Of a stretch of 44,462 nucleotides of DNA, positions 1 through 9,085 are shown piece by piece (position 1 is the first letter of the stretch; each line of letters opens with the position of its first letter). The position numbers and the translations under genes are program-made. The DNA lies in the NCBI GenBank assembly GCA_024278985.1, contig JAJRSC010000024.1, positions 1-44,462 on the forward strand. Reading direction: 5' to 3'. The notes beneath the pieces were generated by a model that did no database searches, was not told the origin of the DNA, and worked only from the letters and a program-made list of their open reading frames with translations. Source of the DNA: an archaeon (GTDB taxonomy: Archaea; AGJL01; Methanococci; Methanococcales; Methanocaldococcaceae).

Positions 1-1
1 A

Positions 2-787
2 GTTAAAATCAGACCGTTACGGTATGGAAACATGTCTTGGATACTAGACACAATGATATTAGTAGTAGCATTGGTTAAAATCAGACCGTTACGGTATGGA
101 AACTTTTTGCTTTTCTTTTGTGGCAATATTTCGACTTTTGTTAAAATCAGACCGTTACGGTATGGAAACAATTCTTTATTTTTTATTAATTTTTTTATTG
201 TTTCTAAGTTAAAATCAGACCGTTACGGTATGGAAACATGTCTTGGATACTAGACACAATGATATTAGTAGTAGCATTGGTTAAAATCAGACCGTTACGG
301 TATGGAAACTATATATCTTTTCACCTTTAAGTTCCACCTCAATCTCTGTTAAAATCAGACCATTACGGTATGGAAACTTTATTTTTTTATTCTCTGTTAT
401 TTTTCTCACATCTTTGTTAAAATCAGACCGTTACGGTATGGAAACTCATAAATTCCCCAAACGACCGCCTTAAATCCGTCTTTGTTAAAATCAGACCGTT
501 ACGGTATGGAAACTCTTTCTAATCTTTTTTAAATCATTTTCTATTCTTTTCATTAAGTTAAAATCAGACCGTTACGGTATGGAAACATTTTATCACTTGA
601 GAATGCCATTTTATATGAATACTTTAAATGTTAAAATCAGACCGTTACGGTATGGAAACTCATATTCATCATTATAATAACCTTCCACCAAATAATAGTT
701 AAAATCAGACCGTTACGGTATGGAAACATAACATCTTTATATCTATTATAAATTTTATAATTAGTTAAAATCAGACCGTTACGGTAT
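2..787 (+). CRISPR. CRISPR array, trailer end; 12 repeats and 11 spacers
   Basis: Twelve copies of a 30-bp repeat beginning GTTAAAATCAGACC and ending GGTATGGAAAC start at 2, 74, 140, 208, 280, 348, 416, 484, 557, 630, 698 and 764. Spacers are 36-43 bp. The repeat at 348 has one change (G to A at repeat base 15). The last repeat keeps only its first 24 bases and then degenerates into A-rich sequence, which marks it as the leader-distal end. Transcription is therefore inferred left to right, and the 3' end ATGGAAAC would form the 5' tag of the crRNA. The leader lies outside the window to the left. Spacers 32-73 and 238-279 are identical. The repeat resembles those of Methanocaldococcus. No cas gene is in the window. 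Confidence 0.98.
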
Positions 788-878
788 AAAAAAGAAAATT
801 AGAAATTATCTAAAAATCTAATAATAACAATATTAAAATAAGGAAAGGTTTAATTTAAAAAAGAGAAAATAAAATTTA
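788..878. other. AT-rich spacer between CRISPR trailer and mmp5-like gene
   Basis: About 90 bases of almost pure A/T. I see no ORF, hairpin or box motif in it. It separates the rightward CRISPR transcript from the end of the leftward operon, so it probably holds both transcript ends. Confidence 0.5.
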
Positions 879-1316
879 CTATTCTAAAGTTTTTAAGAAA
901 TGAATTATCTTATTAACAACTATTTCAGCCTCTTTTTCATTTTTAGGATATCTTACTTTTATTGTAGGAACTCCTTTTCTTCTGATTAAATATAAAGTTA
1001 ATTCATTTGTTCTTTGGCAGCCTATACAACCAAAAGAGATAGGAGTATCCTCCATTATTATAGCTGCTTCTGCTTCTTCTATTAATGGACCTATTAATGC
1101 CATTCTCCCCCTAACCCCAGAAGGAACTTCTATAGCTGCATATTTTAATCCTTTTTTAGGTTCTTCATCTGTTATATTCATTGGAGGACTATCTATCTCA
1201 GGATTTTTTACTAACTTACCAATAACAGTTTGTAAGGTTAATGGTTTATGACCAAATCTTTCAACTAAATCAGTCAAGATTAAACTATTTGGTGGATATA
1301 TAAATATTTTTTTCAA
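879..1316 (-). CDS. Methanogenesis marker protein 5-like (DUF2102)
   Basis: A 145-residue protein with the look of the methanogen-restricted marker 5 family (DUF2102). Its start reads [21 protein letters not shown], a conserved opening as I recall the family, and it is near the usual length. A CxxC pair lies at residues 97 and 100, in [11 protein letters not shown], and could bind metal or a cluster. The role of the family is unknown beyond its restriction to methanogens. The start is TTG at 1316; the stop of the upstream CobQ-like gene overlaps it (TTGA type), so the two are probably translationally coupled. The family call is from sequence recall, not a search. Confidence 0.72.
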   Translation of the reverse strand: MKKIFIYPPNSLILTDLVERFGHKPLTLQTVIGKLVKNPEIDSPPMNITDEEPKKGLKYAAIEVPSGVRGRMALIGPLIEEAEAAIIMEDTPISFGCIGCQRTNELTLYLIRRKGVPTIKVRYPKNEKEAEIVVNKIIHFLKTLE

Positions 1317-2692
1317 TTTATCACCTTTTTAATCCACTTATCTAAATGATTTATAAAGTTGTTATCATCTTCTTCCTTTTTCTCAAAATCTAACTTAGGA
1401 ATATCTATATCTATATTAACCTTTAAGGCTTCTCTACAAAAATTTTCATAATCTATCTCTATCTCAGGAATTAATCCTCTTTCCTCATTGGCAACTTTCT
1501 CAATACAATATAATTTTATCCCATACCTTTTAGAAATTTCATTTATTTTTTTAAAATGTTCTTTATTATAAACCTTATTTAAAATTATTCCTTCAACTTT
1601 AAGACCAATACTTTTTAAAAAAATATATATATTAACTGCCTCAAAAAATGCCCCTTCAATCCCTGATAAATTACAGCCAGCAACTATATATATTGGAAAA
1701 TTTAACTTCTTAGCTATTTGATAAGAGGATATATTTTTTAAGGCCCCTGTTAAAGCACCCATAACTCCTTCAACAATATAAAATTTATAGTTAGATTTTT
1801 TTACAAACTCTATAAACTCCTCTACCCCAACCCATCCTCTATTACCCAACTTTATACTTCTATATTTATCCATCTTTTCCCTAATCATATAAAGGGCTGG
1901 AACTATATCTCTAACATCTCCTCCCATCTTTGCAACATAAACATCTTTTAATCTTGCTGATAATGCTGTTGTTAAAAAAGTTTTTCCTGAGTTAGAGGAA
2001 GTTCCTAATAAAATAATCCCTCTCTTTTCTTTACTATCTTTCTTTTTAATATTATAGGATAAAGCTCTCTTTTTTAATTCTTCTTTAATTCTTTTGTTCT
2101 TTTCTTCTATTTCATCAATTTCATTATCCAGTCCAATATGTTTTAAAAATTTATTTCTAATCCCCTTATTATCCAAAAATCCATGAATCATAGTTCCAAA
2201 TATTTTATTGTTATAAACTCCAGAAATTATTTTTTCCTCTTTAAATCTATAATTTATTTTTTCAACATAAGAATAAGTAAATATTTTCTCATTTGTTATT
2301 ATCTTTCCATAAGTATGACAATGAAACCCTTCACCTTCTCCAAAAATACTATTAAATTTAACTCTATCAGTACATATAAGAGGATAAAATTCTACATCCA
2401 ACAATCCTAAACCTTTTCTAAAAATTGGAACCTTGCTTTTTCTTCCCACATCTACCCTTTTCCCTAAGATTTGGAAGCCACTACAAACACCAAAAATATA
2501 ACCATCAAAATTTAAAATTTCTTTTTTTATCTCTTCAGGAATACCTCTTTCAATTAAAGAACCTCCTGGTATTATTAAAAGTTCTAAATCTTTAATATCC
2601 TTATAATTATTTTCATCAATTATTTTAGTTGGAAGATTGCCAAAATCTTCAAAGAGTGGTAATGTTCCTTTAATATCTAAAATACCAATCAT
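1313..2692 (-). CDS. CobQ/CobB-like glutamine amidotransferase with inverted domain order
   Basis: 459 residues in two parts. Residues 1-180 form a class I glutamine amidotransferase of the CobQ type: the nucleophile is C70 in [11 protein letters not shown], and the catalytic His is H170 in [10 protein letters not shown]. Residues 225-440 form a dethiobiotin-synthetase-like P-loop domain with GTSSNSGKT at 230-238. In CobQ/CbiA/CfbB the synthetase domain comes first and the amidotransferase last; here the order is reversed. It probably amidates a carboxylate using ATP and glutamine. The substrate is unknown, but coupling to a methanogen marker gene suggests a methanogenic cofactor. The start overlaps the stop of the EhaD-like gene (TAATG). 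Confidence 0.75.
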   Translation of the reverse strand: MIGILDIKGTLPLFEDFGNLPTKIIDENNYKDIKDLELLIIPGGSLIERGIPEEIKKEILNFDGYIFGVCSGFQILGKRVDVGRKSKVPIFRKGLGLLDVEFYPLICTDRVKFNSIFGEGEGFHCHTYGKIITNEKIFTYSYVEKINYRFKEEKIISGVYNNKIFGTMIHGFLDNKGIRNKFLKHIGLDNEIDEIEEKNKRIKEELKKRALSYNIKKKDSKEKRGIILLGTSSNSGKTFLTTALSARLKDVYVAKMGGDVRDIVPALYMIREKMDKYRSIKLGNRGWVGVEEFIEFVKKSNYKFYIVEGVMGALTGALKNISSYQIAKKLNFPIYIVAGCNLSGIEGAFFEAVNIYIFLKSIGLKVEGIILNKVYNKEHFKKINEISKRYGIKLYCIEKVANEERGLIPEIEIDYENFCREALKVNIDIDIPKLDFEKKEEDDNNFINHLDKWIKKVIN

Positions 2693-2931
2693 TACTCATC
2701 CACTCTTTGGGTTCTTCTAACAGTAAATGCAAAAAGTGTTGGTAATATTGCACCTCCCAAAATTGCAGAAGTTAAAGCTACATCAGGAGCTAATAATGCA
2801 TAAAATAGATAAGAAACACATAATCCTGAAAAGCCAGAGAGAATAATACATTTAATTAAATCCTTCTGTAAGAGAGATGCTAAACTTGTTAATATTGTTA
2901 ATATAATAACAATATAGTTAATTATCTCCAT
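2692..2931 (-). CDS. MbhD/EhaD-like small membrane subunit (DUF4040)
   Basis: 79 residues with two or three membrane helices. The segment [19 protein letters not shown], after a [12 protein letters not shown] stretch, matches the MbhD/MnhB-type domain (DUF4040) found in ion-translocating membrane hydrogenases and Mrp antiporters. In methanogens the stand-alone version is EhaD of energy-converting hydrogenase A. No other eha gene is visible here, so it is either displaced from the operon or a paralogue. It overlaps the UPF0104 gene upstream by 10 bases and the amidotransferase downstream, so it sits inside one transcript. Confidence 0.6.
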   Translation of the reverse strand: MEIINYIVIILTILTSLASLLQKDLIKCIILSGFSGLCVSYLFYALLAPDVALTSAILGGAILPTLFAFTVRRTQRVDE

Positions 2932-3914
2932 ATTTCCACCTTTCTTTTAATATAGATATAGGATAAATATCCTAATACTGTTGGAAATAAATAAGAAATA
3001 AACCTATCTAATATATTAACAGCTCCTGCTATTGAAACAGGAACATTAAACATTGTAAATACTCCTATTGTAATGGCATCTGCTGAACCTAAACCTGATG
3101 GAGTGATGGAAAAAACTCCTGAAAGTAATGCTAATAAATAGACCACAGCAACTACAAATATATTAACACTATAGTATAATGCTAAGAAAAAGATATAATA
3201 CTTTGTTATATCTACAACTATCCATAATAAAGAAAATATAAATGATAATTTTGTATATATGTTATTTTTATTACCTTTAAAAAATAATATTCCTCTGTAA
3301 AATTCATCTATTATTTTAATTATTTTCTCCTCATTATATTCATATGGTAAATATTTACATATAAATCTATATGTTTTTATTGTAATTTTTTCTAAAAGTT
3401 TTCTATTTATAAATATATATAAAACTCCTAAAGATATTATAAGTAAGGATATCCAGGCAAATATTAAAACTCCTTTATAAGAGAAACCTAACATTATAAA
3501 GTATAATATAACAAAAAATGTGGCAATTATGTAGATTAATGTATCTAAAAATCTCTCTATAAAAACAGATGAATAACATATACCTTTTGGAATTTGCTCA
3601 AGTTTAGATAAATAATAAGCCCTAAAAACTTCTCCCCCTCCTCTCATAGAGGGAGTTATATTATTAAAGAACTGTCCTAACAATACATTTAAAAAAATAT
3701 TAATAAATTTTGCATTATATCCCAATGCTTTTATAACACACTTCCATCTAATACCCATAACAATAAAAACAATAATTTGCATAAAGATGGCCAAAAGTAT
3801 ATAAAAAATATTTGCCTCCTTTAACACCAACAAAATCTCATTTATTCCTATAATATACAAAATAATAAGTAATAACCCTCCTCCAATAATAAAACCAATA
3901 TATTTATTAATCAT
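2922..3914 (-). CDS. UPF0104 / YbhN-family integral membrane protein
   Basis: 330 residues with about eight hydrophobic spans. It belongs to the lysylphosphatidylglycerol synthase transmembrane-region family (UPF0104, flippase-like), judged by NNITPSMRGGGEVFRAYYLSK near residues 84-104 and the late GVFSITPSGLGSADA motif near 267-281. M. jannaschii has homologues annotated as UPF0104. The family is thought to transport or modify lipid or polyprenyl-linked substrates, but the archaeal role is not established. The start ATG overlaps the stop of the nuclease-like gene. Confidence 0.85.
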   Translation of the reverse strand: MINKYIGFIIGGGLLLIILYIIGINEILLVLKEANIFYILLAIFMQIIVFIVMGIRWKCVIKALGYNAKFINIFLNVLLGQFFNNITPSMRGGGEVFRAYYLSKLEQIPKGICYSSVFIERFLDTLIYIIATFFVILYFIMLGFSYKGVLIFAWISLLIISLGVLYIFINRKLLEKITIKTYRFICKYLPYEYNEEKIIKIIDEFYRGILFFKGNKNNIYTKLSFIFSLLWIVVDITKYYIFFLALYYSVNIFVVAVVYLLALLSGVFSITPSGLGSADAITIGVFTMFNVPVSIAGAVNILDRFISYLFPTVLGYLSYIYIKRKVEIWR

Positions 3915-4425
3915 AATCTATAACCTTTTTAAGTTTATTATTTTCAAGAACATAAACAAAAAAATTGTATTTTTTGGCAATATTTATAACCTCCTTCCAT
4001 TCTTCTGCTAAACAAAAAATAACTTTAATTTTTCTATTTGTTGTTATTGGTAGAGAATATATATTTTCTAAAGATTTATATATCTTATTCATTTTTTTTA
4101 AAGTTCTTCTTTTATCTGTTTCTATTTCAATAATTATTATTTCTTTTTCTGATATTAAAACTATATCCGGCCTAAATCCTAATTTTACAAAATTTAAACT
4201 TTTCGATTCAACATAACACCCCAACTTATTACCTAAAATATTTAAAATCATTTCTCTCATTAATGAATGATAATACTCTTCTCTTCCAATTTTTTTTCCT
4301 GATGATATAAAGATTTTTAAGTTATTTATAGCACTTTCAATTGCCTTATCATTTAAATCTTTATTAATAATTGTTAAATCTTCAACCATCTTTTTAATTT
4401 TTTCTACAACTTCAGATTTTTGCAT
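3907..4425 (-). CDS. PD-(D/E)XK nuclease-like protein overlapping mutS
   Basis: 172 residues without a family name I recognise, but with the layout of a PD-(D/E)XK nuclease. An early helix carries acidic residues (E49, E50). A strand ends in RPDIVLI with D87. The next strand, IIIIEIETDK, has E100 and E102, i.e. an E-x-E version of the D-(E)xK site as in BamHI. A Lys/Arg-rich helix and two more beta-alpha units follow. The hydrophobic strand pattern resembles RecB or Hjc-like nucleases. Its first 22 bases overlap the end of mutS in another frame, so it is likely co-translated with MutS. Activity is inferred; it could also be a non-catalytic relative. Confidence 0.55.
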   Translation of the reverse strand: MQKSEVVEKIKKMVEDLTIINKDLNDKAIESAINNLKIFISSGKKIGREEYYHSLMREMILNILGNKLGCYVESKSLNFVKLGFRPDIVLISEKEIIIIEIETDKRRTLKKMNKIYKSLENIYSLPITTNRKIKVIFCLAEEWKEVINIAKKYNFFVYVLENNKLKKVIDYD

Positions 4426-6880
4426 TTTCTCACAATTTTGTCCAACTCATTCAACGCCTGAATTGGAGTAAGATGGTTAATATCTATCTTTTGAATTTCT
4501 TTTATAATCTCTTTAACCTCATTGTTAATATCCTTTTTATTTAATTCCTTATATATCTCATAAGCCCTCTCTACCACTTCCTTAGGTAAAACAAACTCAG
4601 CAATCTTTATTCCATAACTTTCATTACTTGCTCCTCTTTTTATCTTTCTATCAAACTCTAAACCCTTATCTGTCTCAATAACTCTAAAATGGTAGTTTTT
4701 AACACCTTCCAATTTTTCCTCCAACTCAGATATTTCATGGTAGTGTGTAGCAAAAAGTGTTTTAGAGCCAATCTTATGGAGATATTCAACAATTGCCCAG
4801 GCTAAACTTGCCCCATCTTTACTTCCAGTACTTTTCCCCACTTCATCCAAGAGAACTAAACTTTTACTTGTAGAATTCCTTAAAATTTGTCCAACTTCAG
4901 AAATTTCAACCATAAAACTACTGTATCCTCTTGTAATGTCATCAACTGTTCCAATTCTTGTAAATATTCTATCAACTACTCCAATAGATGCATAACTTGC
5001 AGGAACAAAACAGCCAATTTGTGCCAGTATTGTTATTAGGGCTGTCATTCTTAAATATGTAGATTTTCCAGCCATGTTTGGCCCAGTTATTAATATAATT
5101 TTACTTTCTCTTGTTAAATTAACATCATTAGGAATAAATTTAGTATTTAATTCAACAGTTGGATGCCTACCATCTTTTATTATTATACTATATCCATTAT
5201 TTACTTTTGGTTTTTTATAATTGTAAAGAACAGAAATTTCTGCAAATGTAGATAATACATCAATCTCAGCAATGTTGTGGGATATCTCTCTAATATCATC
5301 AACCTTTTCAGCAACTTTTTCCCTAACTTCTAAAAATAGCTCATATTCTAATCTTTTAATCTTTTCATCATAAATTAAAATCTTCTCTTCTATCTCTTTT
5401 AATTCATCTATAACATACCTCTCACTATTTGCAAGAGTTTGTTTTCTTTTATAGTCTTTAGGAACTAATTTAGTTTTTGTTTTGGAACTTCTATATAATA
5501 CCCAATAACTGTATTATATCCAATTTTTAATTTTTCTATTCCAGTTCTTTGTCTTTCTCTATTTTCTATTTCATAAAGTTTATTTAAATAGTTATTTTTA
5601 GCTTCTCTAAGATTATCCAACTCTTCAGAATAGTTTTCTTTTATAATTCCTCCATCAGTTATATTTATAGGAGGTTCATCTACAATAGCATTATCAATTA
5701 ATTCAACAATCTCATTTAACAATTTTAAGTTTTCTACTATACTACTTAACTTTTTAGAGACAAATTGGAAATTTTTAATTTCTTTAACATTTTTTAAAGA
5801 TTCTTTTAAAGCTACTAAATCCTTTGGAGATGCTTTATTATATTCAATCCTACTGACAATTCTATCCAAATCATAAATTTCTTTTAAGATTTCTCTTAAA
5901 TTCTGTCTTATAAAACTTTTTTGATATAGTTCTTCAACACTTTCTAATCTATTTTCTATTTCATCAACATTTAATAAAGGTCTTTGAAGCCACCTTTTTA
6001 ATAATCTACTTCCCATAGATGTCTGTGTTTTGTCCAAAATTTCAATTAAAGAGCCTCTTTTACTACCATCTATTAAATTTTTAAATATCTCAAGATTCTT
6101 TAATGTTGTAGAGTCAAGAATCATATAGTCCTTACTTTCATATTTTTGTAATCTAAGTTTTAAATTTTTTATTAAAAGAGATTCACTAACATACTTTAAA
6201 ACTGCTCCAACAGCAAGAAGTTCCTCATTATCAAGTTTAATATCTTTATGATTGGTTATATATTCACTAACATAATATTTTGCTTCATTTAAATTAAAGT
6301 AATCCTCAACAAGAGGATGCACTACTTTGATTATTTTTTTAATTTCTTCAATATTTTCAAAGTTTTTAGGAAGGATACACTCAACTGGAGAGAATTTTAA
6401 TATTTCTGCAACTACATCATCAAAATTTTTAACTGATGTAACTAAAAACTCACCTGTAGAAATATCTATTAGGGCAATTCCATATTTAAAACCTTTGTAT
6501 ATTGAGATTAAATAATTATTTTCTTTTGTTAATAGTTCTTCTTCTATTAAAGTTCCTGGAGTAATTACTCTAATAACTTCTCTTTTAACTAATCCTTTAG
6601 CTTTTGAAGGGTCTTCCACCTGCTCACAAATAGCTACTTTATAACCTTTTTCTATTAACCTTTTAATATATGGAAGAGCAGCATGATGAGGAACTCCTGC
6701 CATAGGATGTTTTTTATCTCTTGTAGTTAATACAATTCCTAACTCTTTAGCAGCAATTTTTGCATCTTCATTAAATAATTCATAAAAATCTCCTACTCTA
6801 AAAAAAAGAAGGCAGTCTTTATAATGCTCTTTAATTTTGTAGTATTGTCTCATCATTGGAGTTATAGACATAAAATCCAC
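4404..6880 (-). pseudogene. mutS: DNA mismatch repair protein MutS (bacterial type), one frameshift
   Basis: Full-length MutS1 of about 825 residues, read in two frames. The N-terminal part (6880 to 5465) has the mismatch-reading F-x-E motif, F32-Y33-E34 in RVGDFYELF, then connector, lever and clamp domains. It stops at TAG after IEVPKQKLN. The second frame resumes exactly there and continues LVPKDYKRKQTLANSERY through the Walker A GPNMAGKST (about 5084-5058), the LVLLDE Walker B and ATHYHE, ending with an ordinary MutS C-terminus at 4404. Restoring one A in the A-runs near 5470-5482 joins the frames. The post-Walker B signature is GKSTGSKDG instead of the usual GRGTS-x-x-DG. No mutL is in the window. 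Indel error, recent decay or -1 slippage on A5 are all possible. Confidence 0.93.
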
Positions 6881-7206
6881 CTTTTTTTAATTAAAATTTA
6901 AAACTAAAATAATATTCTTAATTAAAAATTTATTATGTGCAAATTTACAAAATAATAATTTTGAAAATGGAAAGTTATTAGGATATTTTTAATATATTAT
7001 TTATCTCAACTATTTAAAACTTCTTAGTTAAATTTATTAATGTAAGTTTATTATTTTAAAATAAATAAAAATATTTTTTTAGTGAAATTATTAACTTAGA
7101 AAAAATTAATAATAATGATGTATTTAAAAAAATTAAATTTGATAAAGATGAGGAAATTAAAGAAAATAAAAATTTTAATCATAATATAATTATAAAAGGA
7201 GATAAA
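6881..7206. other. AT-rich divergent region between mutS and PP2C
   Basis: About 325 bases. The left half (to about 7068) is extremely A/T-rich and holds the mutS promoter side; I see no ORF there. From 7069 a frame stays open into the PP2C gene and reads like protein (Lys, Glu, Asn and Ile rich) but has no ATG, GTG or TTG. A GGAG at 7198-7201 precedes the first conserved PP2C strand. Confidence 0.5.
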
Positions 7207-7914
7207 GTTTATGGAATATCAGATAAGGGAAATAGAGAAAATAATGAGGATAATATAATAATTAAAAAGATAGAAGATATCTATATATTAGGAGTAGCGG
7301 ATGGATTGGGCGGGCATAATGCTGGAGAAGTAGCATCGAAAATAGCAATTGAAACATTAGAAGAGGAATTTACAAAGAGATATAATAAAAAATTATCAAT
7401 AGAAGAGATAAAAGAACTTTTAAGGGAAATATATAATAAGGCACATGAGAAAATAAAAGAAAACGCGATAGAAGATAAAGAAGGGATGGGAACAACATTA
7501 ACAACAGCAATAATAAAAGGAGATAAATGTATTGTAGGAAATTGTGGAGATAGTAGGGCATATTTAATAAGAAATGGAAAAATAATATTTAAAACAAAAG
7601 ACCATACCTTAGTTCAGACATTAGTAGATGAAGGGCATATAACAGAGGAAGAAGCGTTTTATCATCCTATGAAAAATATTCTTAACTATGCTTTAGGAAT
7701 AGATGATATTAAAGTTGATATTTATGAATTAAATCTAAAAAAAGGAGATATAATATTATTAAGTTCTGATGGTCTTCATGATTATCTTAAAGAATCTGAA
7801 ATATTAAAAATTGTTAATGAATATTCTTCTCCTGAACTTATAGCCAAAGAACTTTTAAATTATTCTTTAAATATTTCCAAGGATAATATTAGTATTATAG
7901 TATATAAACACTAA
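7207..7914 (+). CDS. PP2C-family protein phosphatase, start unresolved
   Basis: A metal-dependent Ser/Thr phosphatase. Motifs in order: VYGISDKGNRENNEDN from 7207, VADGLGGHNAGE with the metal-binding DG at 7300-7305, GMGTTLTTAI, GNCGDSRAYLI, LLSSDGLHDYL and a final SKDNISIIV. That is a complete catalytic domain. The puzzle is the start: the only in-frame standard codon is TTG at 7306, which would remove the first motif and the metal-binding Asp. The frame is open back to 7069 with no ATG, GTG or TTG. A GGAG at 7198 points to translation beginning near 7207 (GTT), a non-standard start. An upstream indel or a dead gene are the alternatives. No protein kinase is next to it. Confidence 0.8.
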   Translation, partial: VYGISDKGNRENNEDNIIIKKIEDIYILGVADGLGGHNAGEVASKIAIETLEEEFTKRYNKKLSIEEIKELLREIYNKAHEKIKENAIEDKEGMGTTLTTAIIKGDKCIVGNCGDSRAYLIRNGKIIFKTKDHTLVQTLVDEGHITEEEAFYHPMKNILNYALGIDDIKVDIYELNLKKGDIILLSSDGLHDYLKESEILKIVNEYSSPELIAKELLNYSLNISKDNISIIVYKH

Positions 7915-7957
7915 ACATAAAACTTTTTTAATAAAATAAAATCTTGAAAATATCAAT

Positions 7958-9079
7958 TTAGACTAAATAAAACACTTCAGTATCTAACCCACCAAATTTT
8001 ACTCTAAACCTTTCTTTAATTTCTAAATTGTTCTTATATATTGCCTCTTCCATAAACTTTATTTCTGCTGTTATTACTATAATCCTTGAATCTCCATGCA
8101 TATTTTCTTTAGCTGATTTTAGGAAGTTAGTGTATAATTTTTTTATATATCCTTTTCTTCCCATTCTTATACCATAAGGTGGATTAACAATTAAAACATC
8201 AAAATCTTCCCTTAAATTTTCAGCATCTCCTTCTTTAAAAGTAATGGTTTCTAATATATTAGCAGCATTTAATGCATTTTGTCTTGCTCCTAACAAATAT
8301 TTTTTATTTTTATCAATTCCCACAATATTATATATATTGTTGTTTTGATTAACTTTTATTTTATTTAATATCTCATCACCATATAACTTTAAAAATTGAT
8401 AACCATATTTTTTTAATCTAAAAACTCCTGGGGGTATATTTCTTTTTATTAAAGCCCCTTCTATTGGAATAGTCCCACTACCACACATACAATCTAATAG
8501 TTTTTCATCATCTTTCCAATTACTTAGATATATCAATGCAGATGCAATAGTAGCATTTAAATGAGCTGGATGATTAAAAACTCTCCATCCTCTTTTATCT
8601 AATGCAATATCTCCAGTAGTATCTAAACCAATTAATAACTCATCAAATATTAACTCAACTCTAATTATTACATCTGGCTCATCTAGATTTACCTTTAACC
8701 TTACATTTTTATCTTTTAAATATCTCTTTATAACTGCTTCTCCTGCAACTCTTCCAATATCTATAGATGTAAAGTTATGTTCTCCAACTCTTAAGGGTCT
8801 AATAGCAAAACTAAAATTCTCATTTATAAAATTCCAATCTAAATTATAAACTACATTATAAATATCTTCTAAACTTTCAACTCTTCCCCTATATAAAAGA
8901 ATATTAATCCTCTCTAAAACTCTTGATAAGTAATTAGTTTTAGCTATTAAATCTTCATCTCCCTTAAAAAATATTCTTCCTTTGTTCTCTCTAACTTCAT
9001 AAACTTTTCCTCCAAAACTTTCAATTTCTTTCTTTCCAAATCTTTCCAATCCAGGTGTTAATGTTGCAAAAAATTCCAA
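7958..9079 (-). CDS. trm14: tRNA (guanine(6)-N2)-methyltransferase Trm14
   Basis: 373 residues with an N-terminal THUMP domain (about 1-160) followed by a Rossmann methyltransferase domain. The SAM-binding loop is CMCGSGTIPIEGA near residue 197, and the catalytic motif IV is VNPPYG near residue 305, typical of N2-guanine methylases. It matches M. jannaschii Trm14 (MJ0438), which makes m2G at position 6 of tRNA. The start is TTG at 9079, placed six bases after a GGTGA ribosome binding site. It lies six bases downstream of the aminotransferase gene. Confidence 0.88.
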   Translation of the reverse strand: MEFFATLTPGLERFGKKEIESFGGKVYEVRENKGRIFFKGDEDLIAKTNYLSRVLERINILLYRGRVESLEDIYNVVYNLDWNFINENFSFAIRPLRVGEHNFTSIDIGRVAGEAVIKRYLKDKNVRLKVNLDEPDVIIRVELIFDELLIGLDTTGDIALDKRGWRVFNHPAHLNATIASALIYLSNWKDDEKLLDCMCGSGTIPIEGALIKRNIPPGVFRLKKYGYQFLKLYGDEILNKIKVNQNNNIYNIVGIDKNKKYLLGARQNALNAANILETITFKEGDAENLREDFDVLIVNPPYGIRMGRKGYIKKLYTNFLKSAKENMHGDSRIIVITAEIKFMEEAIYKNNLEIKERFRVKFGGLDTEVFYLV

Positions 9080-9085
9080 ACATTC

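Noticed and set aside
32-253. 73-residue ORF inside the CRISPR array
   Set aside because: It is made of repeat and spacer sequence; its peptide repeats the translated repeat unit (KIRPLRYGN). No ribosome site.
5465-5490. Programmed frameshift in mutS as the main explanation
   Set aside because: The sequence does not form a classic X-XXY-YYZ site and I see no strong downstream structure; an indel is simpler, though slippage on A5 is kept as an alternative.
7211-7258. ATG with a well-placed GGAG just before the first PP2C motif
   Set aside because: It is out of frame with the PP2C and stops after 15 codons; a tiny leader peptide cannot be excluded but nothing supports it.
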